Assembly (NCBI RefSeq): GCF_019175385.1
Contig: NC_083342.1
Location: forward strand, 120,094,376-120,158,375
Source of the DNA: Lycium barbarum
Taxonomy: Eukaryota; Streptophyta; Magnoliopsida; Solanales; Solanaceae
DNA: 64,000 nucleotides
Direction of reading: 5' to 3'
Made by a program: the position numbers and the translations under genes. How positions within the stretch are numbered: position 1 is the stretch's first letter; each line of letters starts with the position of its first letter. The notes under the pieces were generated by a model. It was not told where the DNA came from. It saw only the letters and a list, made by a program, of their open reading frames with translations, and ran no database searches. Shown piece after piece: positions 23,980 through 35,312 of the stretch.

Positions 23980-25648
23980 AAGATTTCACCATCAAATTTG
24001 CATCATGATAAATGGTGGGCCAATAATAGCCACATTCAAGCACTTTAGCTGTTGTGCGGTTCCCACTGTGATGACCCCCCACGGGAGAGTCATGGCAAGC
24101 TTTCAAGATTTCCATGGCCTCAGATTCGGCCACACATCGTCGAATGATGTTGTCGGCATAAGTGCGGAATAAATAGGGCTCATCCGAAAAATATTGACGA
24201 CTATCTCTCAAGAATTTCTTCGTTTGATAAGCCTTAATATCGTCGGGGATAAGACCTGTCACCAAGAAATTGGCGATATCTGCGTACCAAGGGGCAACCT
24301 CACAAGATACAGCCAAGAGCCACTCATCAGGGAAAACATCATTTAACTCAAGATTTCCACTTGGTCTCCCAGCTTCCTCAAGTCTAGATAGATGATCCGC
24401 AACTTGGTTTTCACAACCTTTTCGATCTTTGACCTCAAAGTCAAACTCTTGCAACAACAATACCCAACGAATCAACCGTGGCTTTGCATCTTTCTTTGTC
24501 ATCAAGTATCTCAAGGGCGCATGATCCGTATGAACAACCACTTTGGATCCAAGCAAATAGGCCCGGAACTTCTCAAACGCGTAGACAATTGCTAGAAACT
24601 CTTGCTCGGTGACAGTATAATTCATTTGAGCTCCATTGAGGGTCTTGCTAGCATAATAAATTGGGTGCATGATTTTGTTGTGTCTTTGCCCAAGCACCGC
24701 ACCAATAGCAAATCCGCTTGCATCACACATGAGCTCAAATGGCATTGACCAATCCGGAGATACAATAATTGGAGTAGAGGTGAGCATTTCCTTCAACTCA
24801 TTAAATTCCTTAAGGCACTTCTCATCAAATGCAAACTTAGCTTTTTTTTCAAGAAGCTTACACAACGGGTTGGCAATCTTGGAAAAATCTTTGATGAACC
24901 GCCAATAGAAACCGGCATGTCCTAAGAAGCTGTGAACCCCTTTGACAGAGATTGGTGAAGGGAGCTTGGCTATGACATCAACTTTTGCTCGATCTACCTC
25001 AATACCCTTCTCGGAAATCCTATGGCCCAGGACAATCCCTTCTGTCACCATGAAATGACATTTCTCCCAATTAAGCACAAGGTTGGTTTCTTTACACCTC
25101 TTCAATACCTTACCGAGATTGGCAAGACATTCGTCAAATGAGTCACCAACAACAGAAAAATCATCCATGAAGACTTCGAAGAAATCTTCCACTATATCTA
25201 AGAAAATAGACATCATACACCGTTGGAAAGTAGTCGGGGCATTGCACAAGCCGAAAGGCATGCGGCTGAAAGCAAAAGTGCCAAAAGGACAAGTGAAAGT
25301 GGTCTTCTCCTGGTCCTCTAATGCAATGTTGATTTGGTTGTACTCCGAGTACCCATCCAAAAAGCAATAATAAGCTCTTCTGGATAGCTGATCAAGCATT
25401 TGATCAATAAAAGGCATAGGGAAGTGGTCTTTACAAGTTGCGGTGTTTAGCTTTCGGTAGTCCATACACATTCTCCATCCGGTGACTGTCCTCGTAGGAA
25501 TGAACTCATTCTTGGAGTTAGGGACAACAGTGATGCCCCCCTTCTTTGGCACACATTGCACCAGACTAACCCATGGACTATTTGCAATTGGGTATACAAC
25601 ACCTACATCCAACCATTTGATTATCTCCTTCTTGACCACTTCTTGCAT
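23936..25648 (-). pseudogene. Athila-like Ty3 reverse transcriptase-RNase H-integrase finger
   Basis: 570-residue open frame. [38 protein letters not shown] and the catalytic [10 protein letters not shown] (around 25150-25175). RNase [15 protein letters not shown] to [14 protein letters not shown] and [11 protein letters not shown]. Then the HHCC zinc finger of integrase ([11 protein letters not shown] ... CDQCQRQG). A frameshift after CDQCQRQG throws the integrase core into another frame. The order RT, RH, INT defines Ty3/gypsy, and the integrase and RT wording match the Athila/Tat branch. Confidence 0.92.
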
Positions 25649-25774
25649 AGGAGGGTTTAGCCTCCTTTGATGCTCTACACTTGATGAACTATCCTCCTCA
25701 AGCTCGATTCTATGTTCACAAATACCGGAGGGAATTCCCCTAATATCCGCAATAGTCCATCCAATAGATCTTCG

Positions 25775-26914
25775 TTAAGCCCGCAACACTTCAAGCACCT
25801 TTTGAGTTTGTTCCTCACTTAACAAAGATGAGAGAATAACCGGTAAAATATTATCTGGGCTAAGAAAAGCATACTTCAAATGAGAGGGAAGTAGCTTGAT
25901 CTCAAGTTTGGGAGGCTCAACAATCGAAGGCTTAGCCAGAAGAGTGGTTCTTTTATCAAGATCAAGAGATAATTTCTTCGGCTCATAAGAGTACGAACCC
26001 CGGCCAATGAGAGAATTAACTGTTTCAATAGACCCCTTCATGTTATCCGCCTCGAAGTTCACTAAAATAGTCGAAAGTGTCTCGTCAAAGTGCTCCTTTT
26101 CTAACTTATGATCCACCGCTTCGTCTATCAATTCGAATGAATCAATAACCAAAATGCTCTCATAAGCACTAGGCAATTTTAACCCCTTGCTAGCTTGGAA
26201 ACTTACCTCTTCGTCATTGACCCGGAATTTTATTTCATTCTTTTCCGAGTTCATTAGGGCTCTCCCGGTGGCAAGAAATGGCCTTCCCAAGATAATTGGG
26301 ACTTCTTTGTCAACCGCACAATCAAGGATGACAAAATCTGCCGGTAATAAGAATTTCCCCACTTTAACAAGGATGTCATCAACAACCCCTACCGGTCTTT
26401 TGATGGTTCTATCGGCCATTTGGAGACACATGCTCGTTGGTCTAGGTGTTCCCAAACCAGCTTGCTTATATGTGGCTAGTGGCATCAAATTAATACTAGC
26501 CCTATTGTCACATAAAGCACGAACAAAATCACGATGACCGATGGTGCAAGGGATAATGAAAGCCCCGGGATCTCCCTTCTTTTCAACCTTTGATGACGAA
26601 ATAATAACGCTCACACGGTGGGTGACTCCCACCGTATCCTGCTTGATTGGCCTTTTCTTCCTCAACAAATATTTCAAGTATTTAGCAAATCCCGACATTT
26701 CTTGAAATGCATCTGGGAATGGGATATTCATTGACAACCCTTTCAATTGGTCGTAGAAGCGTTGGCACTTGACATCCTCTGTTCTTTTCATCAATATTTG
26801 TGGGAACGGGGGAGGAGACTTATATGTTTGAGTCAAGGGTTTAATTGCCCCCGTGACCTTGCTCTTTTGAAAACTATCACCGGTAGCTTTTTTCAACACT
26901 TGGCTCCTCGTCAC
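25775..26914 (-). pseudogene. Athila-like Ty3 protease region
   Basis: 379-residue frame. The N-terminal half has the Athila-typical DAFQEMSGFAKYLKYLLRKK segment. The retropepsin domain follows: ALCDNRASINLMPLATYKQ and IILGRPFLATGRALMN. The expected active-site D-x-G-A is D-N-R-A here, so the protease would be inactive. The protein cleaves Gag-Pol in the virus-like particle. It is separated from the RT frame (25648) by about 130 bp containing stops. Confidence 0.85.
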
Positions 26915-28496
26915 CCTTTAGAACACTAGGGTGTAATTCCTTCTCTTTCTCAACAATAATAGGCAATTCAATTGGTGCCTCTATTTCTTCTTCAACCTCT
27001 TCTTCAATAACCTCATCAACAATCAGCTCGACAATGATAGGTTCAACCACTCTCTGATTTACCGCGTCAAGGATCTTTCCGCTTCTAGTGGAAATAGCTT
27101 TGCATGAGGTAATGTGATCGCCTCCACTACCCTTTAGGTTTGGAATTATGTCGCTAGGAAGGCCCCCTCTTTGCGGTGGATGTTGCTCACGAGAAAGATC
27201 TCGCATTTGTGACTCAAGTTTATGAATCGAAGCGGTGTGAGAGCCTACCACTTCGGTCAAATTCTCCATCTTCTTGTCACTCTTATGCTGGTTGTCCAGT
27301 ATCTTTTCAAGCATAGATTCCATTCGAGAAGTCCCTTGATCATTAGAAGGACCTTCTCACCAATTCTGAGAGTTAGACGTACGACCCTTTAGTGGAACAT
27401 AGGCATTGGAATTCCAATTACCATAATTTTTGTTGTTGTAATCCCTCATGTCCGAACCACCATATTCATTTAGGCCATATTGATTGCTTTGTTGTTGGGG
27501 TCTCTATTGCTTTTGATAACCCCCTTGAGAGTGATCGATACAATTGGCATCCTCACGTTGTGGCTGCCCCTCTAGATAAGCTTCCTCCGAGACTTGGTAC
27601 ATTCCGGGAGCATGAGATGGCATTTCTTCGACAACATTCACACTTTTAGCTTCTTTCTCCGTAAGCCTCTTTGACAACAAATCCACGATGGTTTGCAATT
27701 GAGCAAAAACGTGATCTCGCTCATGATTTTCTTTGGCCACCGCGACAGCAGAGGGACTACCATATGACAGGATTTCACTATCACTTGAGTGCCAAGCTTG
27801 ATTGTGGGTGGTGAGCTTATCGAGCAACCTGGTGATGCTGACAAATGATTTGTCCATGAAGCATCCCCCAGCTGCAGTGTTGACAGCAATTTGATTCATT
27901 GTATCTAACCCCTTGTAGAACTTCTCGGTGAGAATAGCATCCGGAAACCCATGAGTTGGAGATTGAGCTAGATAGTACTTGAAACGCTCTCACGCTGAAT
28001 ATAATTGTTCCCCCGGAAGTTGTTTGAACTCAAAGATCTTATCCCGAAGCTCAGCCTTTTTACTTGGCGGGAACCATTTCTTCAAAAATGTATTGGCTAA
28101 CTCGCTCCAGGTATGAATAGAATTACTGGGGAGCTTTTCATACCATTCCCTGGCTTGGCCAGCCAAGGAATATTTAAAGACCCGTAACCGAAGTGCATCA
28201 ACAGAAACATCACCTTGGGATTGTTGAGCACACACATGTAAGAAGTTCTTCAAATGTCGAAGTGGACAATCCTCCGAAGAATTTCGGAAATAACCTTCAA
28301 GTTTCAGCAGCTGATAGATAGAACTATCAATTTTGAAAGTAGCATTTCCAGTTCTAGGAGGAACCACAACAGAAGCATAATCAACTTCATTGATGAATTC
28401 CGCAAATATATTTTCATCTTCATCCTCTTCTGGTACAGGTGGGTTCACTTGGAGTCCACCTTGGTTTCCTTCATTCCGATTCTGTCTTCCTGCCAT
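26877..28496 (-). pseudogene. Athila-like Ty3 gag, with premature stops
   Basis: Retrotransposon gag in several frames: 28496-27990, 27899-27504 and 27323-26877. The first starts at the ATG at 28496 (MAGRQNRNEGNQGG) and has the retrotrans_gag core, ending at a TGA where a Trp codon is expected (LYSA then stop then ERF). The second contains FMDKSFVSITRLLDKL. The third is a coiled-coil region (MESMLEKILDNQ...MENLTEVVGSHTASIHKL). An upstream start at 28565 is possible but less typical. G-to-A changes consistent with methylation-driven decay explain several stops. Confidence 0.8.
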
Positions 28497-28591
28497 GTTC
28501 ACCTGGTTCACCACAACAACAAACGAGGTGTGATGGAATAGAAAAAGATTTAAAGAAGAGTACACAACAATCAGTAATTTCTAAACCGTAT

Positions 28592-28609
28592 TCCCCGACA
28601 ACGACGTCA
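28592..28609 (-). other. Primer binding site of the Athila-like element (tRNA-Asp type)
   Basis: Five bases inside LTR 2, the minus strand reads TGACGTCGTTGTCGGGGA. The Athila/Tat primer site complementary to the tRNA-Asp 3' end is TGGCGCCGTTGCCGGGGA. Three mismatches, all transitions of the kind produced by cytosine deamination. It fixes LTR 2 as the 5' LTR and the minus strand as the coding strand. Confidence 0.85.
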
Positions 28610-28905
28610 AAATTTGATACGCTCAAATTACACCTATTAATGGCGTAAAGCGGATGTTGTCAAATATAGTAATCTAAACAAGGTTGGAGTCGAATCCCAC
28701 AGGGAATATGGAGAGAAAAGGGTACTAATTGTATGCGATACTAGTCTTTAAAGGCTTTAATCGTATTACGAATATTTTGAAAAGAGATTTGGTTTGTAAT
28801 AGCTATTTTGAAGTGTTTGGAATTTGTTTAGATTTTGAGAACCAAAGTTGTGTCCCCGCATTGATTAGACGTTATACTATGGATGTCAATATGATATATT
28901 TCTAA

Positions 28906-30503
28906 AAAAACAACGTTTAGTGACGGATGTATTCCGTCGCTAATCAACATATATCTGTTGCTAAACATGTGTTGCGACGAATTAGCGACGGAATGTCGTC
29001 TGTTACGATTTTGCGCGTTGCTAACCTATTAGCGACGGAAAAATGAAATCCGTAGCAAACTTAGCGACAGAGTAACGACGTATGCGATCCGTTCCACATT
29101 ATAGCAACGGAATATTGTGTTGCTATTGTTATGAATTCCGTGACTAATTTCATATTTCATTTCGTCGTTTTAGTAAATTAGAGACGAAAACCATTGTCGC
29201 TAATCCGTCGCAAAATATTGAATTATTTGTGCCTGCATTTAGCGACAATACAATGTTTGTCGCAGTCTGTAGCCCAATGTTTTCCCTCTAGCAACGACCA
29301 AAATCCGTCGCAAATCTGTCACAAATATTTTTCTTCTGTTTTTTTTTTTAAATACACCTGTTGAAACATACTAAATACAAATTAATAAATACCCTTAAAA
29401 ATAACTGAGATTCACATAAAATAATATTTATAAAAAAAAATCAAAATAGATAGCGAAATCTCAATCGTTAAGTCCAAAACACCGACAACACCAAGCTATC
29501 AACTACCAAAAGAACCCGCACATCTATCAAGTATTGTTAGTGCATAAGTTTGTTCTTTCCAACAAAAAACAGATAACATAAAAAACTAATGCATGGGAGA
29601 AGGACTACGATCATCATCAGAAACTAAAGGATCAACATCGTCAACGTTAGCAGTAGTAGGAGGAGGCACTATGGGTGTCACAACTGATGGTTTGTTGACA
29701 GGAGTATTTGGATGATGTGATGGTGAAGAAATCACTCCGCGTGCCTTCTCAATAAATAAAGGAAGCAAGCGATCATTCAGTGTAGGAATCAATCGCATCA
29801 CTAACTCCTCCATATTTTCTGTAGGTGCTGATTGAGAAGTTGAAGGTGCTGCTGATGCTGAAGCATTAAAGCCAAAATTGACGCAAAGATTCGGCCCATA
29901 ATAACTTTGTGCTTGAGATCCAAGACCATATATTCTTCTCTTCCTTGTTCCCCCAGCAGCTTCGTAATATGCTTCACATTGATCAATATCAGACTGAGAC
30001 TGTGATTTTTCCCGTAATATTTCTTGATATCTTTCCTGTAATAATTAGTGAAATTAAAACATCAAGAATACTAACCATTCAATTTTACCAAATAAAAAGA
30101 GAAATGAATTCCAAAGATAAGATAGCAGATATTTATCCATTTTTCGTTGGAATTGAAATCTCATGATGACCAACAAAAAAGAGTTTCATACAACTTGGAT
30201 ATAAATGATCATATACACTGTCTCATAGTCAAGTAACAGAACATGAAAAAAAAGACAATTAGAGTTCCTAAACAACAAATAGAAGGACAATTTCAGGCTA
30301 TTTCCTACTGATTTAAGTCATTACTGATACTACTTTTCAGTTCTTCTTGTCTAGTAGACTGTTTATATCAAGAAAAAGTAAATTGACCAACATCAATAGG
30401 ATATACAGCTTAGGAGTTGGTTGTTGATGTAGTGATGGTAGGAGAACAACAGTGTTATGTGCAGCAGGTGGAAAGCAATAGAAGGTCCCAAAGGATTCAA
30501 TTT
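28906..30503 (-). mobile_element. Truncated CACTA (En/Spm) fragment nested in LTR 2
   Basis: The left end is packed with TTAGCGACGGA / CCGTCGCTAA-type subterminal repeats (28915-29330), the hallmark of CACTA elements. The terminal CACTACAAGAAA itself is missing. On the minus strand, about 29990-29586, is the C-terminal end of a plant CACTA-associated transposase-like protein (MEELVMRLIPTLNDRL, then a Pro/Ser-rich tail). No complete transposase and no clear target duplication were found, so the copy is truncated at both ends. Confidence 0.65.
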
Positions 30504-30794
30504 AATCTCTAATACACTTTCTAATATTTTCCAATAGTTAGAAAGTATTTCTTTTCATGATTTTCCCAAATGCAGAAAAGTTATAAATAAGGTTGATTAA
30601 ATACGCCAAGTAGAACTCATCTTATTTTTAAGCGAGTTCATTAAACGAGGGTTAGCGCCCCGAGTCCTTGTTATATTATTTCAAATCACACCCTAGTTCA
30701 TCTTTCTAAATAAACTAGGGTTTGTGCATGAACAAGTGTTTGCAACCACTTATAGAATAATGAATACGAGAAATAATAAAACACATCACAACAC

Positions 30795-30796
<2 letters not shown>

Positions 30797-30852
<56 letters not shown>
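30797..30852. repeat. TA dinucleotide microsatellite, 56 bp
   Basis: Uninterrupted (TA)n inside LTR 2; the matching place in LTR 1 (21536-21552) has only about 17 bp. Expansion occurred after the two LTRs were formed. Confidence 0.95.
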
Positions 30853-30854
<2 letters not shown>

Positions 30855-31624
30855 GTTAGATACCCATTACATAGCACCCATCATTTGGGTCCACAACTTT
30901 AATTAAAGAAACTATTCACACATTATGGTCTTAAAAGTAGTAAGCAATAAATGAGACATAAAGCTTACAAAATGTAATAAAGATATGGAAAATGGAATCT
31001 TGTTGTCTTCACTAAGCTCCAAAAGGGGAGTATTTAATTCTCACCCACCAATGGGACTTTTTAAGTGGTTCCAATAAAATCTGCTTGCAAAGAAAAACCT
31101 AAAATGTTCTTTAAATAGGCTCTAAAAACGCACAGTAGAAACTGACAAAAGTGCCCCCGATAGCAAGATCGACGGACCGTCGATCGTTCGACGATCCGTC
31201 GATTTCTCCGTCCTTTGTACCTTCAGCGATGTGTTCCATTCGACGGTGTCGACGACCAGTTTGACGCTCCGTCGAGTATTCCATCTTTTTCTCTTTTTGT
31301 TGAGAGATCGTGCTTGACGACACAAACGACGAACTGTCGATCAGTTCGACGCTTCGTCGATGCCTCCGTCCTTTGTCGTCTTCAACTTTGTCATCACAGG
31401 AAAATCGAGCTTATCGACGCTTCAAAGGACGGTTCGTCGGCTGATCGACGGACCGTCGATTCTTCATTTCTGGCCAATTTTTCTTTTGTTCTTTGCTTTT
31501 TGCTTTTGGGCCATTGTTTTCCTAAAACACAACAAAACATATTAACGAGAACCAGACTTACTTGAAAACAACCAAAATTCATAGTAAAAAAGCGTCGAAT
31601 GTGCCACAAATTCGCGACACATCA

Positions 31625-32720
31625 ATGATCTCCAATGGAGAAATGAACCTTGGCAAATAATGCAAAGATATTTTGATCAAGCATCATATGCTACAATTAC
31701 TTATAAATATCGCATGAATTATGAGATGGTCCTTTCGTCTCTAGGATCAGCAAAATTTCAGTATTTTTATCCTGCTATTAGCAAAAAAGTTTATAACTTT
31801 TCAAAAATTATTATAAAAAATATTTTCTCTCCCAATGAATGGGGATTAAGTGCTTTAAAGGAAAAAGATTATACCCATCCTGAACAAAAAGTTCCAGTTA
31901 AATTTAACTACTTGATTATGTTGAAGCTTTTAATAAAGTCTTTTTATATGAAAATCCTAATAAAAAGCATTCCTGGTTTATCAAAGTTTGTGCCAATGTT
32001 TATAAACAAGGCATCCCTAATTGGTTTTGTCAGTGGTGGATTAATTATGGTCCAACCATAAAAATTTTACCCGAATCATTCAAAAGTTTATATACTGAAT
32101 GGGTTGAAGTCTCTCCAAAAATCATAGATTTGGAAACTAATAATATTTTCTTTGAAGGAATTGCTAATATGTATTTCTTCATTGAATTTTCTATCCCATG
32201 GATAATGACGTGGTCTGTGGAAGTGGGTAATACCCCGCACAATATACCTTGTCTTCACAGGATTTTTTATACAAAATTCTGGAAGAAATTACTCCAAAAA
32301 TCAAATGATGGAACCATTCCAGGACAGGAGTTAATAAACCAGATTGAAACTACCATTGCTAGTTATTGGGAATCAATAAATTCCAGACAAAGGGAAGTTC
32401 CTAGCCCTTTTCAGCACATTGCGCGCAGAATTCAGATGAAAAAAGGGATTATATCCTAAGAAGAAATGATAGTTCTTTATATGGAAGAATTTAAAAAGGA
32501 CTTATCCAAAAATCTTGGAATTGATATCTCTCAAATTTCGCCAGACATATCTATGACATCAGTTGGTCATACCACCGACAATGAAGAAAATGAGGAAGAA
32601 GATGAAGAAATAGGTGATAGCCATGTTTTAGTTGGAGAATCTCAAAGTCCTGATCATATGGAGGACTTTTCACAGTTTTTGCACAATTCAACAGCCAAAA
32701 GGAAGAATCTTCCAGCATAG
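31625..32720 (+). pseudogene. Pararetroviral downstream ORF segment, copy 2
   Basis: Continues the viral ORF interrupted at 20927 by the LTR. Readable stretches include RYFDQASYATITYKYRMNYE and, in another frame, FFEGIANMYFFIEFSIPWIM and PSPFQHIARRIQMKKG. An acidic C-terminal frame follows (32466-32720). A frameshift near 31910-31930 and a stop at about 32458 break it. The family is widespread in endogenous pararetroviruses of Solanaceae, from memory; its biochemical role is not known to me. Confidence 0.7.
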
Positions 32721-33040
32721 CCAAGGACAAAGGCAAGACCAAAATAAAGTGATAAGGTGGACTCCGCCACAAAGAATCAACTTTTATAAAAGCATAGCTT
32801 TAATAAAGCAACGTAGTTTGTTTTATTTAATTATTGTACTTTATTAAAGATATCTTTTTCTTTTTCTTTGTCGGCTATTCTTATCTTCTCATTTTGTCAT
32901 TTTGCTCTATGATCCGTTATAAAAGGATCACTTGTAATTGAGAAGGGCAAGCTTTCATACACTACCTTCTCTCTCTTGTAAAAAATTTGCTAAATAAAAG
33001 TTTGAAGTTTGCTACATCTCTCTCCTTTGGTTACGACACA
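32721..33040 (+). promoter_or_regulatory. Pararetroviral pregenomic RNA promoter and poly(A) region (candidate)
   Basis: Downstream of the last viral ORF is a TATA box (TATAAAAGG, 32918-32926), preceded by AT-rich and CTTTTTCT-type sequence. A short leader follows, then an AATAAA poly(A) signal at 32993-32998. A TATA box followed within 100 bp by AATAAA is the arrangement of the 35S-type promoter and terminal redundancy of caulimovirids. It reads towards 33040, where viral sequence fades into unrelated DNA. No primer binding site follows, so the copy ends here. Confidence 0.55.
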
Positions 33041-33942
33041 ACTCACTTAAGTAATTTCCTTTTCTTTTCTTTTATTTCATTTAAAATTTTTCTATATTAT
33101 CTTTAGCCTAAATGATAGGCTAATCATCTTGTTGCGTTGAACTATATCACATTAGACTACTAAGTATTATGGTGAAGATCTTTAATTAGTTAGAATTCAT
33201 CAAGGGTGGTGTTGAGGTCAGGCACAGAATAACCCAGGCGGACTGTTCAAATTCAGGCGGTGGTCCCGTTGTTGTGCCTGCTTAGCTGAGGTGGCGTTTA
33301 GGGCTATTTTTGGACTTGTTCTAGGATTGGACAAACCCATCGCCAGAGTTATTAACCTATAAAAGATCCTCTGAAGCGTCATCCCAAAGTGCGAGTTTCT
33401 CGACAATTTAAGAAAGCTGAAGGCATTTCAGACTTTTAGAATAGTTACCCATATCAATATTTACGTGTCATTTAATGCTTTATACTAATCTTTAAGTGTG
33501 CCCTGAACATCACCCCCTCCGGCTTGGCTTTAATACAATTACTTTCTTCGTCTCAAATTATTTATCATGGTTATTAAAGATAACCGTCTGAAATCATCTG
33601 TATTTTAAAAGTTTAAGGTACAAATAATTGTTTTTTTTCCAATTTTATACTTAGTAAAATTTCATCATTAATAGACATGACATAAATAAATATTTAATAG
33701 AGAGAATATAATTTAGACATAAATAAATAGGTCAAATAATACTTTTAATTAATATTTTTAAGGACGTGTAAACCCAAAAAGATGCAAAAAATTTTAGTAT
33801 CTTAGGTTTTCCTTTGTGTGTTGTACTCTAGTGTGCTTGTGGATTTTGTTCCAAGGTTTCTACGTAGAATTTGTTTTCTTGCTTTGAACAACATTAGGTA
33901 CGTGCTTTCTTTTTTCGTGCATATTCTTGTTTTTCCTTCACC
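33041..33942. other. Intergenic; truncated Stowaway-like MITE
   Basis: No gene seen. The segment at about 33538-33800 starts TACTTTCTTCGTCTCAAATTA and contains TAAGGACGTGTAAACCCAAA, as in Stowaway MITEs, but the matching right terminus (GACGAAG...TA) is missing. The stretch 33205-33420 holds no recognisable coding sequence. Confidence 0.4.
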
Positions 33943-33952
33943 TGCTATTTTC

Positions 33953-35110
33953 GAGAAAATACTCAAAATACCCCCCTAACGTTCCCCCTAACGTTTGACC
34001 AAAATTCCAATTGCACACCTAACCTTTGCGGGGTCCTATTACCCTCCTGGACAAATTTTTTCAGTATCAAAATGACCTTTTTTTGCTGATGTGACAGTCC
34101 AATATGACAACCCCCAATTTAGGACAGGCGCTTGTCTACACGCGTCTGACCCACCTACCACGTCATCATCGTCTTCATTAGGAGTTGAAAAAATAAAATC
34201 ACACCAAATCAACTCAAAAAAAAAATCTCTCAATTTTCTATACTCCATTTTTAGTAAGGATCCGAAAACCCATACCCAATTCTCCTTCATCTTCATCAAC
34301 ATTATCATCATCATCATCATCATCATCTTCATTAGGAGTTGAAAAAACAAAATCACACTAACTTCCTCAAATCTAATCCAAACAAACCCAAATGTGAAAG
34401 GAAGCTTCCTAACACCAAATAGAACAAAGTTCATCCATTAATTTGATCAAACAATCAAGAATTTAAAGAAACCCATTTGGTGTTCTTCATAGCTTTCTCC
34501 AAATTCCTAGCAATGGAGTTTAATTTTCTCCCCAAATCAACTCAAAGAATTAGTGCTTAAACAACTCCAACCAAGCAACAAGTAGCAACTCCAAACAAGT
34601 AACTTCCAAACATATTTTCTTTAACAAGATTAGATTTTTCAACCATATTTTTTTTTCCAGATTTTTCGTTTTTTTTTTCTTCAGATTTTTCATTTTTTTT
34701 TTTTAGATTTTCGTTTTTTGTTTAACAAGATTAGATTTTCGTGGGGGTATTATTTTTTATGTTCTATGAATTTATAATGGATATTATTTTGACAAAAAAT
34801 AAAAATGGAGGTGGGTATTAAATAGGGTGAAGAAGAAGATGAAGGTGAAGAAGAATATCAAGTAGCCTAAAAATGGAGGGAGTTAAATTAATCCATGTGG
34901 CAGCTGAGTTGGCGCTCAAAAACACCTCAGATGCTGTTTTTTAAAGGCTGTCACGCGCCACTGGGCGGTGCAGTCACGCTCTGTGCCACATCAACAAAAA
35001 AGGGCCATTTTGATACTGAAAAAATTTGTCCAGGGGTTAAGGGACCCCGCAAAGATTAGGTGTGTAATTGGATTTTGGTCAAAGGATGGGGGTATTTTGA
35101 GTATTTACTC
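33953..35110. mobile_element. Non-autonomous Mutator-like element (1158 bp)
   Basis: Long terminal inverted repeats (at least 130 bp, imperfect): left begins GAGAAAATACTCAAAATACC; right ends GGTATTTTGAGTATTTACTC. Both contain TTCAGTATCAAAATG and its complement. The flanks carry a perfect 10-bp direct repeat TGCTATTTTC (33943-33952 and 35111-35120). A 9-10-bp duplication with long TIRs is typical of MULEs. The interior has CATCAT repeats and no transposase. The right end lies 203 bp upstream of the cyclin H start codon. Confidence 0.85.
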
Positions 35111-35312
35111 TGCTATTTTCTTTCCTTTCCCATTATTTGTAAATTGCCCATTTTTCAGACCTAAAAAGAAAGTGCCAAATAAAGCGCAACTAGTGGAATT
35201 AAACAAAATTTGTCATTAGACTAAAAATATGTACTTTTTGGCTTCAAAATTCAACTGATGTGTTATTTGAAGGTGTTGTAAAAATGAAACGCTGGGCCGC
35301 ATAAGAGTAGAC

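Larger units (their letters stand above)
28615..31624 (-). mobile_element. Athila-like LTR 2 (5' LTR), with nested insertion
   Basis: Same LTR as 20928-22324 (TGATACGCTCAAATT start, CGCGACACATCA end), carrying about 1.6 kb of foreign DNA at 28906-30503. It is followed by the ATGAT target duplication (31625-31629) and then viral DNA. Apart from the insertion and a longer TA microsatellite (30797-30852), it differs from LTR 1 by scattered transitions. About 25 bp of LTR (around 21226-21250 in LTR 1) were lost at the insertion point. Confidence 0.85.
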
